From Acanthaster planci (taxonomy: Eukaryota > Echinodermata > Asteroidea > Valvatida > Acanthasteridae), in NCBI RefSeq assembly GCF_001949145.1, contig NW_019091457.1:646986-706985 (forward strand): DNA of 60,000 nucleotides, in the 5' to 3' direction. The notes under the pieces are model-generated. The model was given only the letters and a program-made list of their open reading frames with translations, did no database searches and was not told the DNA's origin. Positions 59,634-60,000 of the stretch are shown one piece after another. How positions within the stretch are numbered: position 1 is the first letter of the stretch; the number at the start of each line of letters is the position of its first letter. Both the position numbers and the translations under genes were made by a program.

Positions 59634-60000
59634 TGTGTACGAGGTATGATGCAAAGTGTTCATATTTGTTTTTAACCGCCATTACCTATTAATAAGGATT
59701 TCATATTTGAAAGAGAGGATTGTCAACGACGTCCACTACAGGATCCCATACTTCACATCTTTCGTGATTGACAAATATGAGCGATTGTATATTTTTGCCC
59801 AGGACGCAAGTCAGCATCATTACCGTTGAGAGCTCGGGCATTGTTTGTTGTTCTACAACCGTCAAGTTGGTCCCACTCTACGAAGGCTATAGGGCTCTGG
59901 GTGTGTCTGCCGCGCGCACTGACATTGAACCCTGACTGGCTTGGGTCTCGCCAGTCAAGACTTAAAGGTGTTGCACGAGAGTTCTTCAGTGAATGTTAGG

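Larger units (their letters stand above)
54670..60000. other. Right-hand intergenic region without a recognised gene
   Basis: After the CHMP7 stop, 5.3 kb hold only short open frames. A candidate AATAAA for CHMP7 is at 55719-55724. CGTAC-rich sequence lies at 58860-59010 and a dispersed repeat copy at 59420-59633. A possible short first exon is at 58374-58413. Confidence 0.6.

Noticed and set aside
1-60000. CRISPR arrays, operons, ribosome-binding sites or prokaryotic elements
   Set aside because: The sequence is clearly eukaryotic with spliced genes. No spaced identical repeats of CRISPR type were seen.

Overview
The window comes from an intron-rich animal nuclear genome. Genes are split into small exons with GT-AG introns, vertebrate-type orthologues are recognisable, and the spacers hold tRNA-derived SINEs, MITE-like inverted repeats, a LINE reverse-transcriptase remnant and ACATGT microsatellites. 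I infer a marine invertebrate deuterostome, most likely an echinoderm (possibly a sea star), from the repeat style and protein similarity. This rests on recall and no search was run. Two assembly gaps are present: 23475-24417 (943 N) and 52292-52449 (158 N).

Layout from left to right: (1) 1-3731 is mostly repeat and spacer, with a possible 3' terminal exon of an off-window gene ending at 369. (2) 3758-8910, minus: a seven-exon gene for a 663-residue secreted protein with a PLL-like beta-propeller, a beta-sandwich and a Cys-containing helical tail. (3) 10734-12215, plus: SMIM19 in three exons, 107 residues. (4) 14134-32871, plus: LST2/ZFYVE28 in twelve exons, 1026 residues, with a 10.9 kb first intron full of repeats and one assembly gap. 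(5) 32872-37941: the convergent spacer between LST2 and TTF2. (6) 37942-49720, minus: TTF2 in nineteen exons, 1206 residues. (7) 50142-54669, plus: CHMP7 in nine exons, the fourth interrupted by an assembly gap. (8) 54670-60000: no gene recognised, apart from one possible short first exon near 58.4 kb and dispersed repeats.

All exon chains were built by hand from splice signals, reading-frame continuity and remembered vertebrate orthologues. Every intron phase closes, which is the strongest internal check. The genes are unrelated housekeeping or regulatory loci rather than an operon-like system. LST2 (endosomal control of EGF receptor signalling) and CHMP7 (ESCRT-III at the nuclear envelope and endosomes) are both membrane-trafficking proteins. 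TTF2 and CHMP7 are divergent and share a 421-bp upstream region with two CCAAT boxes. I found no defence-type, CRISPR or clearly new multi-gene system. The least described protein here is the secreted propeller protein at 3.8-8.9 kb.
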